Source: Macrolepiota albuminosa
Lineage: Eukaryota; Basidiomycota; Agaricomycetes; Agaricales; Agaricaceae
Direction of reading: 5' to 3'
Assembly: GCA_027475525.1 (NCBI GenBank)
Contig: JAMWFC010000115.1
Location: forward strand, 1,640,847 to 1,704,846
Length of the DNA stretch: 64,000 bases
Made by a program: the position numbers and the translations under genes. This document shows, piece after piece, positions 44,001 through 55,770 of the stretch; the first letter of the stretch is position 1; every line of letters begins with the position of its first letter. The notes beneath the pieces are model-generated. The model had not been told where the DNA came from, searched no databases, and saw nothing but the letters and a program-made list of their open reading frames with translations.

Positions 44001-44874
44001 ATTCAGCATACGTCCAAGTTCATGTCAGTCTGTTTGCTTGGGCGGTCAGCGGTTTCCGAAGCTCACGTGTTTGCGCACGAAGTGCTGGTGAATAACGTTC
44101 ACTGATCCTGTTGCTTTCCCGTATGTTACGGATCTGATGGCGTATAGTATGTGTGGTTGTCGGGGCATCCATCGAAAGGCGAAAACCTGGAACGCTTTAA
44201 CCGGTGATTGAGTCGGGAGATAAGGACCGGCGTAGGTCGAAGGATGTAAGTGATTGAATAGCGAGTGATGGAGAACGAGGTAAGACGTACGAGATGTTTG
44301 CGTGGCGTTTTTGACTATTTGAGCAGCCTTCAGACGTGATGCATGGTGTGATACTTAGGAGAGCCAGAGACGTATGTGTGGTTGATATGGTGTCGGCCGA
44401 CGAGTGATCCCTTTTGGGATGAGGATCAAGATGTGGTCAGATCGTTTCGAGTTGGGTAGTAATACGTTGTGTTGTATAGAGTTTTGAGCGATTCGATGCG
44501 ATGGCAATGGTGAATCGTCTCTCGGTGAAGCTGTCGATTCAACTCGACGTGATGAAGCGACGAGAGTATAATTGAATGAAAATGTTAGTTTAACATGGAC
44601 AACTGAGCTTGATTATAGCCTTATCTGCGGAGAACACGAGTCTTTTATGAGAAGTAGAATGTATGGTAATGTCGTTATTTACGAGAATGTCCGAGGGACT
44701 TGAAGGATGTCGCGCGCAAACGAGAGTTTCATGTATGAATGAATGGTTGAAGTAACTAGCGTTTCACGTCGGACCGAGCGCCCGCCGCGGTGCGTCATGT
44801 CGTAAAGAGTGGTATATTACATAATCGTGACAAGAGAGTGTTTTTCATTTCCTCAGGACACTTTTGCCCGTTTT
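41063..44874. other. Long gene-poor stretch; nothing recognised
   Basis: Many short ORFs on both strands. The longest (41625-41239 and 42956-42609, both minus) have no family motif or phase-consistent splice partners. A short minus-strand ORF ending at 43646 has an ankyrin-like phrase (LLTLLRYGVNFHLYDGFG), too little to call. Confidence 0.4.
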
Positions 44875-47260
44875 ATGGAAGAAGCCCGCTTGCTTTCCAG
44901 CTCAATGTCGACGATTTCCACCAGTTCGCCTCCCCCAGACGCACCGAACCGACCCCCGCGTGTCATGTCCGCCACCTCGTTCGTCTCGTCCCCGCTCAAC
45001 CCATCGTCGCCCCTCCCGCCGTCTCCACACGTGACGAATCCGTTTGCATCTGCTCGATCCTCGCGCCCTGGCTCGCGGGCGTCCCATGTCGACTTTGCGC
45101 AGGCCCACCATCGAGACGGGCTGAATCGCGGATCCATGCTGCTGTACCGACTGGCGTCCGACGACGAAATCTCAGGCTCGGGGTCGTCCCGGGATTCAGC
45201 CCAGCTGCTGCCGCCGCCCAAGTTTGGCAATCGTGAAAGCACGGTTTCGGTCGTGTCTGTGGACTCAAAGTACCCCCTATCACGGCGCGAGTCGGCGTTC
45301 CCGGGGGCGCCGCGCGGAGTCTTGGTGGCATACGAGTACGATCCCGGGCCCGACGAGCTGGAGCCGGCCGACGAGGAGGATCTCATGCATGATCCCACGG
45401 TGCATGGGGTGCACAAGACGGGATTCCCATGGCGCGGGATTCTCAACGTCGCGGTGCTGGTTGGACTTGTGCTCGCGCTGCTGTGTCTGTTTGTCTTTTA
45501 CCCCGTGCTCACGTTTTACCGCAACGAAGCACGAAACTCACGCATCGACGGCAACATCCGCATCAACGCCACAGGCCAAGCCCCTGTCCTCTTCCAGATG
45601 CCCGACCTCATCGACAAACGCACTCCCGACGGAGCCAAGACCCGCACAGGTTTCGACGGCCAGAAATACAACCTTGTTTTCTCCGACGAGTTCGAAATCG
45701 ACGGCCGCTCTTTTTATCCCGGCGACGACCCCTTCTGGGAGGCCGTTGATCTCTGGTACGGCGCAACCGGCGACCTCGAGTGGTACGACCCCCAGCAGAT
45801 CACAACTCGCAACGGCAGTCTTGTCATCACCCTCGACTCCACGTCCACCCTCCAGTCAGGCCTCACTCAGGGCTCAACCGCTCCCTTTACGCTCGCCCAG
45901 AACCACAATCTCGACTATCGCAGCGGCATGTTGCAGAGCTGGAACAAGTTTTGCTTTTCCAGTGGCTATATTGAAGTGTCTGTCGTCCTTCCTGGTGCGA
46001 GTTCAGAGTCAAAGGGCTACGTGAGTACTTTTCTAATGCTTTCACACCCCGTGCTTATTTTTCCCAGTGGCCCGGCGCATGGACAATGGGAAACCTCGCT
46101 CGTCCCGGCTACCCTGCCACGACAGACGGCATGTGGCCGTACACGTGAGTCTTCTTGATCGCTTTCTGCCAGTCTTAATTTATCCTACCAGTTACAACTC
46201 GTGCGACGTCGGTACCTTTCCCAACCAGACGCTCAAAGACGGCTCAGGCCCTGCCGCTGCACTCCACTCGGACGCCTCCAGGAGCAAGTACAACAACGAG
46301 TTGAGCTGGCTAAGCGGCCAACGACTCTCGTAGGTCTATTTTTGTCCTCTTGTACCCACTCTCACGCTCCACAGCGCCTGCTCATGTCCTGGTTCCGACC
46401 ACCCAGGTCCTTCCACCTCTGTCGGCCGCGGCGCCCCAGAAATCGACATTTTCGAAGCAGAGCACGCCAAGGACACCCCGACTGGCCATGTCGCATCCAT
46501 GTCTGCCCAGTTCGCGCCCTTTTCGGCCGACTACGTCTACCTCAACAGCACACCCGAGGAATGGACCGTGTTCAGCCCCAACGTCACAAGACCAAATACG
46601 TACAAGGGCAGCGCCGTGCAGCAGGCTGTTAGTGGTATTGTGAGCTTGAGGGAAGATATGTTTCAGGGAAGTGGCCAGCGGTTCACGACCATGGGTAAGC
46701 GGTTCCAGTGCTGCCTTGTTCACATGCTAAGTATTTCGTAGGCTTTGAGTACTGGGGGAACCCTGAAAACCCCGACGAAGGATATATAACGTGGCAAGTC
46801 GACGGCGTACCGAGTCACCGTCTTGGCGCTGCAGCGGTCGCAGCAGATCAAGGTCCTACGGGCTCTGGCGTCGGACAGCGTCTCATCCCCGTCGAACCGA
46901 TGAGCATCGTGCTCAATCTTGGTATATCACCGAATTGGCAGGCGATTGACCTTTCGACGCTCTTGTTCCCTGCGGAGATGCTAATTGATTACGTGAGGGT
47001 GTATCAGAGAGAGGGCGCGACGAATATTGGGTGTAGCCCGAAGGATTTTCCGACGGAGGAGTATATCAGGACACATAAAGATGCGTATCAGAGTGAGTGG
47101 GTTTTGTACTTTGTGATGTTGATGACTGATGTTGGTTGCGTAGATCCTAATACGACGACGTGGAATTGGGTCAAGCCTAAGAATAGTCTGGTACGTTGCA
47201 CGCGCACGTCTGCATAATTGTTGATGATGATGATGTTTTTTCTAGTACGACGGATGTTAG
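44875..47260 (+). CDS. Beta-glucan synthesis protein, KRE6/SKN1 family (GH16-like), 7 exons
   Basis: Exons 44875-46020, 46068-46144, 46192-46329, 46375-46694, 46742-47092, 47144-47190 and 47246-47260 join in phase and give 697 residues. A Ser/Pro-rich cytosolic N-terminus is followed by one membrane anchor (about residues 190-218, ILNVAVLVGLVLALLCLFVFY), so the protein is type II. The luminal domain begins YNLVFSDEFEIDGRSFYPGD and carries the GH16-type motif EIDIFEAEH with Glu476 and Glu481. Yeast Kre6/Skn1 act in the secretory pathway and are needed for beta-1,6-glucan. The start may lie slightly downstream at 44905. A partial copy of the 5' end is at 48.7 kb. Confidence 0.9.
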
Positions 47261-48716
47261 GTCCTCCCCCTCGATCCTCGACCATCGACTTGTAAACTTA
47301 TCGCACGTATCACTGGAACCATTTCATCATATTGGGACTCTTTCTGATGTAATACCCCCCGCCCGCCGCGCACGCAAAATTCTGCTCGCATGCTTTATAT
47401 AGACAAGACAGTCGCGTACAATAGGTATATTTTTATCTATTCCTTTATTGGTTTTTGGTATGCGCAGACCCTATCCGATGTCGCTACACAACGTGCAAAG
47501 CTAGCACGTATGATGTACGACACTGCGTCCCCCCCCCCCCCCTCCCCGCTATCCGCTATCCGCTTCATTGCTTCCCCTTGCTCCCGTGTGTTCCGCTTCA
47601 ATGTTGTTATATCATACCATTTTATACATACCATCCATCCCATCCATCCCATCCATCCATACGGACAATGCTGATCAATCATCTCTCTCCCTCATTCACT
47701 CGCTCGTTAGTTCGTTAGTTTAGTCTAGTCTAGTTTTATTATCCTTTTAGGAATCGAGAAACGAAGGTGGCATTGAAGATTGATATCTTGTGTGGGTGGT
47801 TTTTTGAGGTTTTGTTGAGAGAATACGTCGGACTCGTTTGTGGAAAATGCATGAGCGGGTTTGGGGTTTATCCCTTCCGCCTTTTTGGAAACGAGGGAGG
47901 GTAGGAGCGTTTATCCATGCTAGGTTTGGCGATTCCCTGGGTGGGTGAAGAAGGTGCTTTATTCGTTTCATACGGGTGGATTATACTGTCGGATCGATGG
48001 AGATGACTGTGGGGACTTGTACCTAAGGAGACCGGCAGTAGAGAGATTATAGTCTTGTTGTACGTACTCACCCTCCAGGCCGACAGGTTTGTCTATGTGG
48101 ATTGCGATTGCATAGCATAGAGCGCTCGAAAATACCCCCTTCCTAGTTTGAACAATAGAAACACACGGCTGCTTGGTCAAAGTCATCATATTTCATCCCA
48201 TGATGAAAATTTTCATCGAACTTGTTTTGGTGTGAACAGCAGTTGAACTTGAGATGGGCGCGGCTGGTCGACAGATACGAGATATTGAAAACTCTAGTAG
48301 GTAATCATAGTTGTACAGCAAAGTCTGGGAAAATTTATCTATTGCTAGTCTTTGAGGAAACGATGGTATAATGAAGATAAACCATTGAATTCGATGCATC
48401 GATAGCGGGGGAGCAAAGGTGACTTGAAGCTTTTTATCGTATCACTAAGTTCTAGATGACATCGAAGCTTACATGCTTTTGGAATTTTCGAAAGACTTCA
48501 GATGGTGAGGCCACTTTTGCGAGTCTCGCTAGGAGGCATGACAACCAAGGGGCAAAGCGTGGTTTACGACTCCAAGTGTTGATGAGCGACACAATCTCAG
48601 GAGCCAATCAGGATGAACCGCAGATGGAGTAGAAGCAGAGCCCGCTGGCGACTTCAAGAGCGTCAAAGCATAGAAAGAACGAAGATTGTCTGTGTTCAAG
48701 AGGTAAAGGCACAGTT
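47261..48716. other. 3' flank of the KRE6-like gene; no gene
   Basis: Contains a C homopolymer (about 47530-47542), CATC repeats near 47630-47660 and no supportable gene. Confidence 0.45.
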
Positions 48717-48781
48717 TGCCCGTTTCATGGCGCTTGCTTTCCAGCTCATGTCGATGATTGCCGCCAGTTCGCAGACGCACA
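48717..48781 (+). pseudogene. Fragment of the KRE6-like gene 5' end
   Basis: TTTGCCCGTTTCATGG and CGCTTGCTTTCCAGCTCATG, then GCCAGTTCGCAGACGCAC, match 44865-44943 of the intact gene in order, with short deletions (including the first codons) and a frame break. It is only about 65 bp long, so it is a relic of a duplication or conversion event. Confidence 0.6.
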
Positions 48782-49087
48782 GAATCTGAGTGTATTTTTG
48801 TCAAAACGTGGCAATGAAATCTGGAACAGCATCAATCCACATATGCATTGCTTCCTGGGCGGCAGATAGGCGACCGGATCTCCAGTTGTTGTTCTTCACC
48901 AAAGACATAGCGTGTAGCTGTGCTTATCTCCCAACATTTCTGGCTCTAATGATATCTGAAGTGATTACCACTTTGAAACACGCGCCCATCCCACAGCGTT
49001 TTGTGAATACGGCTGCTAGCACTGCAGCCAAACGCGCATATTTATAGGGCTCAAAGCTGCTCTTGATCTTTCACACTCTCGACTGAC

Positions 49088-49786
49088 ATGCAACTCTTGA
49101 GCTTCGTATTCTCCAACCAAGATATCTTCGAAAGCACACTTACTCCACAGGACACTCTCAATTCCAATCCCCTCACACCGTACAGGACGAGTTCCATCAC
49201 TGGAGGATCCTCCGGAGACACGCTCGAGACGACTAAAGTCGAACCTGCTGGCGAATCCAGACAATCGCCAAATTGGATCCCAGAATCGACTATCCACTGG
49301 ACGCACCACGAATTCCAAATCGGCACAATCAAACGCAACTGGGGGGATGTGACAGATAAACCTCATTGGTATAGCTCGTAAGCCCATATAGTCCGGTCCA
49401 AACCCATAACTCTGACCAACGCATTCAATCAGCGCTCGGAAATGGGAGTGGTCTAATCTCACCTACGTCGTCAAACACGAAGACGATAAATGGACTGTAA
49501 TTTCCTTCTCGTTTGTTCTTGCATCAACCTGTTGACTTTTGAGGATCAGGCGACACAAATCGGCTTACACAACACTGTTGTCGCCGAATTTTCTCCCCAT
49601 GAAAGCCACGTCTTTAGTAGTGAAAAGCAGGCCGTCTTGTCGATTTCACCGAGCCTTTCATCAGAGGACTTGGCATTTCTACTGCTCGTAATGCTGTATT
49701 CCGAACGGAAGCGATTGGACGAAAAGAAGCGTAACAAGGATGAGCTAGTGAAAATCTCAGTTTTTGCGTTAAGCACGTTGGTGTGA
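49088..49786 (+). CDS. DUF6593-like protein, 3 exons
   Basis: Exons 49088-49377, 49433-49496 and 49550-49786 join in phase (introns 55 and 53 bp) and give 196 residues. The pattern fits small Agaricomycete proteins of the DUF6593 type: an N-terminal beta-rich half (SNPLTPYRTSSITG), a central WTHHEFQIGTIKRNW block, KWEWSNLTYVV, and a C-terminal half with VAEFSPHES and a hydrophobic helix (LAFLLLVMLYSERKRLDEKK). Function unknown; they are often lineage-expanded. Family membership is from pattern memory only. Confidence 0.6.
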
Positions 49787-49901
49787 CTACCGTGACCTCA
49801 GTACCCATATGTTTTTGCTCTACTTACATCACTCTCCTTGATAACCGCTTAGTAAACTTTATATACAAGGTGCCTTATCTGTGTCGTAGACAGCTGTCGT
49901 C

Positions 49902-50550
49902 TTAGGTACCTTTGGCGGCATTAAATGAGAAGAGCAAAATTGCATTTACGCGTACCTTCAGCGAGAACCACATTTTTTACCTGTTCAATGATAGCCATCA
50001 TTCGATTGCACCCCTCTTCGGTCGTCAAGTCCAAATCCCAACGCTCCTCAGGCGCAGTGTCGGTAAGGTATTGCAGAGACCTTGGAAACTCCTCGGGTGT
50101 GAGTTTGCGCGTAGTCTTCTTGAGCTCGTATTTGCACACCATATGCCCGAACGCGCAGAGACCAATGAAAGTCGGCGGGGCAACGTGAAAGTAATCATCA
50201 AACTGGCGACGCATTTGTTCATCGGCAGCTCGAGCTACAAGTCCATCGAGTTTGCAGAATGGCTTGATCTTGACAAACATAGCGGGGATTGTCGCATCGT
50301 AATAGTTAATGATAAAGTGATCGACTGACTCCGTATTAGGTGGTAAAACCTAAAGGTGATCAGTGAGAGCTCCTTCAGATCCGTATCCTACCTGAGGGTA
50401 GACTTCTCAGCCTTGTTCCATGGGGAAGAAATGGCTCAAGAGCGCGTTCCAAGGGCCATTCCACGCATTTTCATACGCTGAGTCCAGCGGAACAGCGAGA
50501 AACCTTTCAAGCTGAGTGAGAAAGGAGTGTGATGATCGGATTATCACAGG
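49902..50550 (-). pseudogene. Paralogue A of a four-copy gene family; start lost, nonsense in exon 1
   Basis: Same three-exon layout as copies B-D: exon 1 (about 50550-50391), exon 2 (50349-49956) and an 8-base exon 3 (49909-49902, ending TAA). Exon 1 lacks the MYPQ start (CTCACTCAG runs directly into CTTGAAAGG) and has TGA where the others have TGG (EQG-stop-EV). Exon 2 is open and encodes AMFVKIKPF, with Lys where copies B and D have Glu, then ADEQMRRQF, APPTFIGLCAFGHMVCKYEL and RWDLDLTTEEGCNRMM. It sits antisense between the DUF6593-like gene and an A1-protease remnant. Confidence 0.75.
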
Positions 50551-50595
50551 TGTGACACGACAAAGGATTGGTCGACATCCTAGCTTCGTTACTAA

Positions 50596-51574
50596 CCCGT
50601 CCACAGGTCGACGTGCACGTGATCACTGTCTGGGTGAATGGGGAGCCGCGTCTGGTCCAGATTAGAGGCAGCAGTACCGGCGCTGCGTTCCCGAGCGCTG
50701 TCCTCAATAGTGGAGTGCCACTAATTTTGACAACAAGCACCATGGCCAATGGTATATATAGAGCAATTGGTATAAATCCTGCAAACGACGGACATTGTAC
50801 GTATCTTTATGATTTACTGACTTTTGCTGATTTTGAAATAGACTATGTACCATGCACAATGCCGCTAAGAATTCCAAACCGTTCGCGTGTTCAATCAACC
50901 ACTTTCATCTTCTTTGAATCCGAGTCCTGGGTCTGAACCCGCGAACAACGGAGGAGGCGTCACCCTCGGCAAGCATCTCTCGGTAGGCGTGCTCGTGCTC
51001 GTTGCGCTGTGTCTCAGTCTGTTTGGTGTGCGCTGGGAACTTACCCGTCGGAGGTTCCAACGAGTGAGCGACATGCCGGCCATGGGGTCTGCGGCTTTTC
51101 TTGCGGGTGTCGGGAGCGCGACGGAGAAGAAAGGTGAGTATGAGTATGTGCGTGCGTCGACAATTGGGTCTGGAGAGAGAGGCAAGATTATGCCGGGGAA
51201 AGACCTTTATGTGGATGAGGAGACGATGCGTAGTGTGCGGTGGGAGCCGTACATGCAGGACCATGGGCTGGTGGATTTAAGACTTGAGGAGCACGAGCCT
51301 GAGCCTGAGCGGGAGCGGGAGTCCGCGACAAGGGCAGGGGGAGGACGATGCGTGGGGGGATGCAGATAATAAGGTGGTTAGAGCTCATGCGCATGAGAGC
51401 ACGATGAGCATGGGCGTGCCGTTGTTGCATGAGATCAAGCTTGAGCGTTCCCGCGCGCAGTCGTATGATGAGTTTGGGGTGCGTCCGCAGAGCGGGGCTC
51501 TTGATGACGAGGAAGACGGTGGTGACGGCGGGCCTGGCAATCGTACGGACTGCTGCGAGGTTTGTGAGGATTGA
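50596..51574 (+). pseudogene. Remnant of a transmembrane A1 (pepsin-like) aspartic protease gene
   Basis: 50596-50935 encodes VWVNGEPRLVQIRGSSTGAA then VLNSGVPLILTT (the second active-site motif, with Asn in place of Asp), NGIYRAIGINPANDGHYYVP and CTMPL across one intron, then loses the family pattern. A membrane segment follows in another frame (LSVGVLVLVALCLSLFGV, about 50960-51025) with a basic stop-transfer and cytosolic tail, which shifts frame again near 51330 before ending at about 51574. The N-terminal half with the first Asp motif is absent; paralogue A lies immediately upstream instead. Non-functional as a protease. Confidence 0.55.
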
Positions 51575-52088
51575 GTCGTGGCGGCATTCGGAAGGTGGGA
51601 GTCATCGATGATGGTCCCCCCCCTTTTTTTTGGACACCCTCCACCCCCTTTTTGGCGTCGAGAGAAGATCCAGTGTCTTGATTTAAAGACTCTTGTCGAT
51701 TGGAATTTGGAAGAACGGAAACGAAAAGAAACTCGTGTATTGGTATTGGCTATTGATTCACCCCCGCCCCCCCTCTCCCATCTCGTCTTACTTATTATCG
51801 GTCTTGTTTATTTTACTTATGCAATCTGGGATGCTCTCGTGCTTTTTTCTTTTATTCCCTTTCTTTGCTTTGGTTTGAGTGTTGTTTTTGTTCTTTGATA
51901 TTGTGGATTTTTTTCGTCGAGGAATATAACTTGCTTTTGTGGTTTTGCTTGGTTACATAAGACTGTCATATATAGATGTGATGTATGGACGATTTCGAAA
52001 CTGAAACAGAGTAGATGTACATAGCAGAGAAGCTGAAGTCGTGCAGCATTGCGAAAGTGCATTATCTGTGTCGTAGACAGCTGTTCTC
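51575..52088. other. Intergenic; 3' flank shared with the paralogue family
   Basis: From about 51957 the sequence is the conserved 3' flank of paralogue B (also seen beside C and D). The rest is C- and T-rich with no gene. Confidence 0.5.
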
Positions 52089-52745
52089 TTATGCACCTTT
52101 GGCGGCTTATCAAGAATCTCATCAAATGAGAGTAGCAAAATTATATTTACACATACCTTCAGCGAGAACCACATTTTTAACCTGTTCAATGATAGCCATC
52201 ATTAGATTGCACCCCTCTTCAGTCGTCAAGTCCAAATCCCAACGCTCCTTAGGTGCAGTGCTGATAGCGTATGATAGAGGACTTGGCAACTCCTCAGGTG
52301 TGAGTTCGCGTGTAGTCTTTGTGAGCTCGTATTTGCACACCATATGCCCAAACACGCTGAGACCAATGAAAGTCGGTGGGGCAAGGTGGAAGTAATTACC
52401 AAACTGGCGACGCATTTCTTTATCGGCCTCAGTTCGAACTCCACATCCCTCAAGTTGATAGAATGGCTTGATCTCAACAAACATAGCGGGGATTGTCCCA
52501 TTGTTATAGCTAATGATAAAGTTTACAATGGGATCGCCTCGCTCCTCATAACGAAGTGGTAAAACCTAAAGGTGATAAGTGAGAGCTCCTTCAGATCCGC
52601 ATCTTACCTGAGGTGTGACTTGCCAGCCTTGTTCCATGGGGAAAAAATGGGTCAAGAGCATGTTCCAAGGGCCATTCCACGCATCTTCATGCTCTGTAGC
52701 CAGCGGAACAGCGCGAAACCTTTTAAGCAGTGTTTGCGGGTACAT
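52089..52745 (-). CDS. Paralogue B of a four-copy family, possible PD-(D/E)XK-like fold, intact
   Basis: Exons 52745-52608, 52565-52157 and 52096-52089 (introns 42 and 60 bp) give 184 residues; the last exon is 8 bases (GT GCA TAA). Exon 1 begins MYPQTLLKRFRAVPL and has WNGPWNMLLTHFFPMEQGW. Exon 2 has the pattern Asp-x19-Glu-x-Lys (GDP ... AMFVEIKPF), then ADKEMRRQF, PTFIGLSVFGHMVCKYEL and RWDLDLTTEEGCNLMMAIIE. The D...ExK plus following helix resembles PD-(D/E)XK nuclease-like proteins common in basidiomycetes; this is inference. Copies A, C and D lie at 49.9, 56.6 and 62.2 kb. A conserved GATTATCAGGTGTGA motif lies about 37 bp upstream of the ATG. Confidence 0.7.
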
Positions 52746-52812
52746 GTTGAGTGAGGGAGTGAGAACGTGTCTGAGTTATGTGATTATCAGGTGTGACATG
52801 ACAAATTAGTCT

Positions 52813-54478
52813 AGTCACTGAATCAGTCACTCAGACAATTCACAAATTGACGGTACCAACTTTGTCTGAGCGTTGTCTTGATTCTCGAAGGCAGACACCG
52901 CATTAAACGTTACGTCATTCTTTTCTCTTCCCCCAGCCAGAACTTGAGACGATGCGTGAGTGACTAGCCAGAGAAAGAACGTCTACATTTTGCAGGTCAG
53001 TCGAGAAATTGGTGCATCGACACACTGGAGTTGCCAAAATAACCGTCACCAAGTACATATGTTTCACGCATTATACACACATACACACATTACTTATTTT
53101 CTGACCACTTCATCACAGCGTTTTTTCACTGTTTGGCCAGCTTCCCAATACAGTGTACCAGTGCGTTGTCCTTCATACATATCTTCAATCCCATCTCTAT
53201 CCGTTGTTACTAAAATTTCTCAGTACCTCATCAAAAACACAGTTCCTGCGCACCCTTCCACCTGAACGCCCTGCGCCAAACCTTTATGTGCGTTCCTAAT
53301 CCCCCGTCAAAAATGAGCGTATGCACACACATACAGGTCCTATATGCGACTACGCGCAGTTTTTTGCCATCTTCATTTAACATGAGGACCTAGGATCAAT
53401 GCATGGGAAAAGATGATGTAGAAAAATCGCAACGGATAGACTCATAGAGGTGTTGAAGACGTAGGACCATTTCAGGAGCGAGTATGCTGCCGTATTGGAT
53501 GATTGACTCTGAAAAAGAAATTAAGAACAAAAGAAGGACTCTACTCGCTTGCGTTACAGGCTCTAAGGTGTGGCGACTGCTCAGTCCTATTATAGAGAAT
53601 CGTGCGAGATTGATTTTCCCAGTGTGACGTTTAAATTGCGGTGGGCTATTTCAGGGTGGAGCTGCCATTGAATACTTATTTTATTGAGCTGCTGTTATAA
53701 TACACCGATTTTCATCAGTTCCTATGATGTTGCAGCTCGAAACTGGCGGCAACTGCTCAAACCTGTAGTAGAAATTTGGTGCTTGCACGACTCAATTGAT
53801 GGCTGGCCTGTCAGTCGTGAGATTCGATGGTCTTTGAATGAGGGTGGCTGTGCTGTTACACGAATTCTCTTCTGCTTCGTGACACCACCCTCAGAAGTTT
53901 TGTTGCGCTCTCGTACCGGCCAAGCCTGCGACAGCGGAAAATTTTTCCCCGCCCTCCCAGCCCAAAGTCTAACCTAGTGAAATGTTGCAATCAAGGTAAC
54001 ATACAATCCAGGAGAGTTATCAGAAAAGCTTCACGCCATAATGACTTTCGCGGAACCGGAGAGACTTAGAGAGTCGGGAAATCAGGTAAAGTGATTAAGA
54101 ACACGTTTCGTCCTTCCCACTCACCCAAATCGCTGCTAAAAGTGGTTATTTCTCTTTCGTTAGGTCGCGAAAGGTCGGAGCACGCGGCTACCAGACCATG
54201 TCCTCGCCCATCCCACTGTAACATACGATCTGCAACATTCTGTATTAACACAATAATAATGTATAAATCTTCTTGACAGCGCAACGAAGTCAAAGATCTA
54301 CACATGGCACCTTCCGTGATGCTGTACTTATCCACAGTCTTATTACACGCGTCCAACAAACTTCTGCATCTTATCTATTAGTTAACACCAGCTGCAGATT
54401 ACGATAAGCAATCTCTTACCATATTCAGAGATGTTTCTGCCTTGTCCCTTTCCGTAGCTTTTTTCCGTCTCCCTCGAT
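52813..54478. other. Intergenic; no gene recognised
   Basis: Short ORFs only. Nothing with a family signature or phase-consistent exons. Confidence 0.4.
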
Positions 54479-54830
54479 GTCTTCAACTACTTCATCCGTC
54501 CTCCCTCAGGATGCGGGGTATAGCGTTGGTACGTTGTCTCCCCACAACTCTTTCATATATTATTCGCTTCCCTCTTCATTAGTTATTGGTTGGTGATTTC
54601 ATTTCAACTTACGAAGCTACCAACTAAAATTGATTGGGTGGGTATGCAGGCATTGGCCTTTTCTTTAGCGGGCTTATGCTTGGGCTGACCGCCCTTCAAA
54701 AACGTTACACCGCATACAATCCCTCCAACTCGGAGGAGTTCAGCAGCGCTTTGAGGAGGATCAGACCTGGTCTTATTGCTAGCGGTATTGTGTCAGCGTG
54801 GAGGTGGGCTGCAATGTTGGTGAGTGTCTA
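54479..54830 (+). pseudogene. 5' fragment of a DUR3-type urea transporter
   Basis: ATG 54479 starts MSSTTSSVLPQDAGYSV, then a GTACGT intron to 54648 and GIGLFFSGLMLGLTALQKRY, NSEEFSSALRRIRPGLIASG and IVSAWRWAAML. This is the start of a urea active transporter (SSS family) with the SEEFxxAxRxxxxGLxASxIVSxWxWAA signature. Homology stops at a GTGAGT at 54820 and the rest of the roughly 15-TM transporter is missing. Downstream sequence belongs to a different gene. Confidence 0.6.
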
Positions 54831-54924
54831 GTTTCATTCTACATTATTCACTGGAACTGCCGATTCAGATAAATGGTGCGTTTCTCTTGCCTCTTCCCTC
54901 CACTACTCACTGACATGACAATAG

Positions 54925-55770
54925 GTTCTTCCAAAACACCGGCGCTGTCGCAGGCACATTTACCACGGTTAGCGTCATTGGTCTTGCCCTCCTCATTTTT
55001 CTCATGACGTTCATCATCCGCCAACGACGTCAAGCCAAGTTTGACCGTGAGGTCAACAAGGCCACCCTCGAAGCCGCCAACACGTCTGCGCCCCCATTCT
55101 TGGACATGCATGACAGGTACGACGGGTATAATGGCCCCAGCAGTGTCTATAGCGACGCGAGCAGTCACGGTATTTTTGCGCAGCCCTCAATGTCAACTGA
55201 GGCGTATGGATGAGGGAGATTGGTCATGGCGTCGGTATTAGCATGACACCGGGCTATGCACATGGTCACGACTACGACACATACCCTCCTGCCGTTGCGT
55301 ATGCGCATCCGCAGCAGGCCCAGGTATATGCAGATTATGCCCAGGCACATTCTCATCCACAGGACACCACGTATAACTCGCAGTATCCGTCTCCATTGCA
55401 GGGACATGAACAGATGCCCAGGCACATTCTCATCCACAGGACACCACGTATAACTCGCAGTATCCGTCTCCATTGCAGGGACATGAACAGAAGAACAGCC
55501 GTATTACCGCCCACAGGCCGCATTGCCAGAACATCAGCTTCTTGAAACTGCCGGTCTTGATCCTAGCCCTGCGCCTGGTCCCAGCGCCGGTACGCTGCAG
55601 CGTGGTATATCGTTGAACCACAACCCTTCCGACGAACATGATGCATATGGCGGGTATGAAGACCATTTGTACAACCAGCCATACCGACATGACCACACGG
55701 GCAATGATCGTGGGAGAGTTATTATGAAGAAGTTGAGAGGCCGAGAGCTTTAAAGGTGAATATGTTTCGT
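54925..55770 (+). pseudogene. 3' part of a single-pass membrane protein gene, frame-broken
   Basis: Starts after an ATAG acceptor with FFQNTGAVAGTFTTVSVIG, a membrane helix (VIGLALLIFLMTFIIRQRRQ), and a cytosolic tail rich in Tyr/His/Gln (MTPGYAHGHDYD, PPAVAYAHPQQAQVYADY), matching the C-terminal half of mucin/Mid2-like fungal surface proteins. Frameshifts: a lost base near 55211 (TATGGATGAGGG), a 77-bp tandem duplication at 55337-55490, and a 2-base insertion near 55715 that destroys an SYYEEVERPRALKVN-type tail. It is fused behind a DUR3 fragment, so the locus is a chimera. A second decayed copy of the tail is at 20.1 kb. Confidence 0.6.
55337..55490. repeat. Perfect 77-bp tandem duplication
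   Basis: The unit starting ATGCCCAGGCACATTCTCAT occurs at 55337-55413 and again at 55414-55490 without a difference I can see. As 77 is not a multiple of three it shifts the frame of the surrounding pseudogene. Confidence 0.85.
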
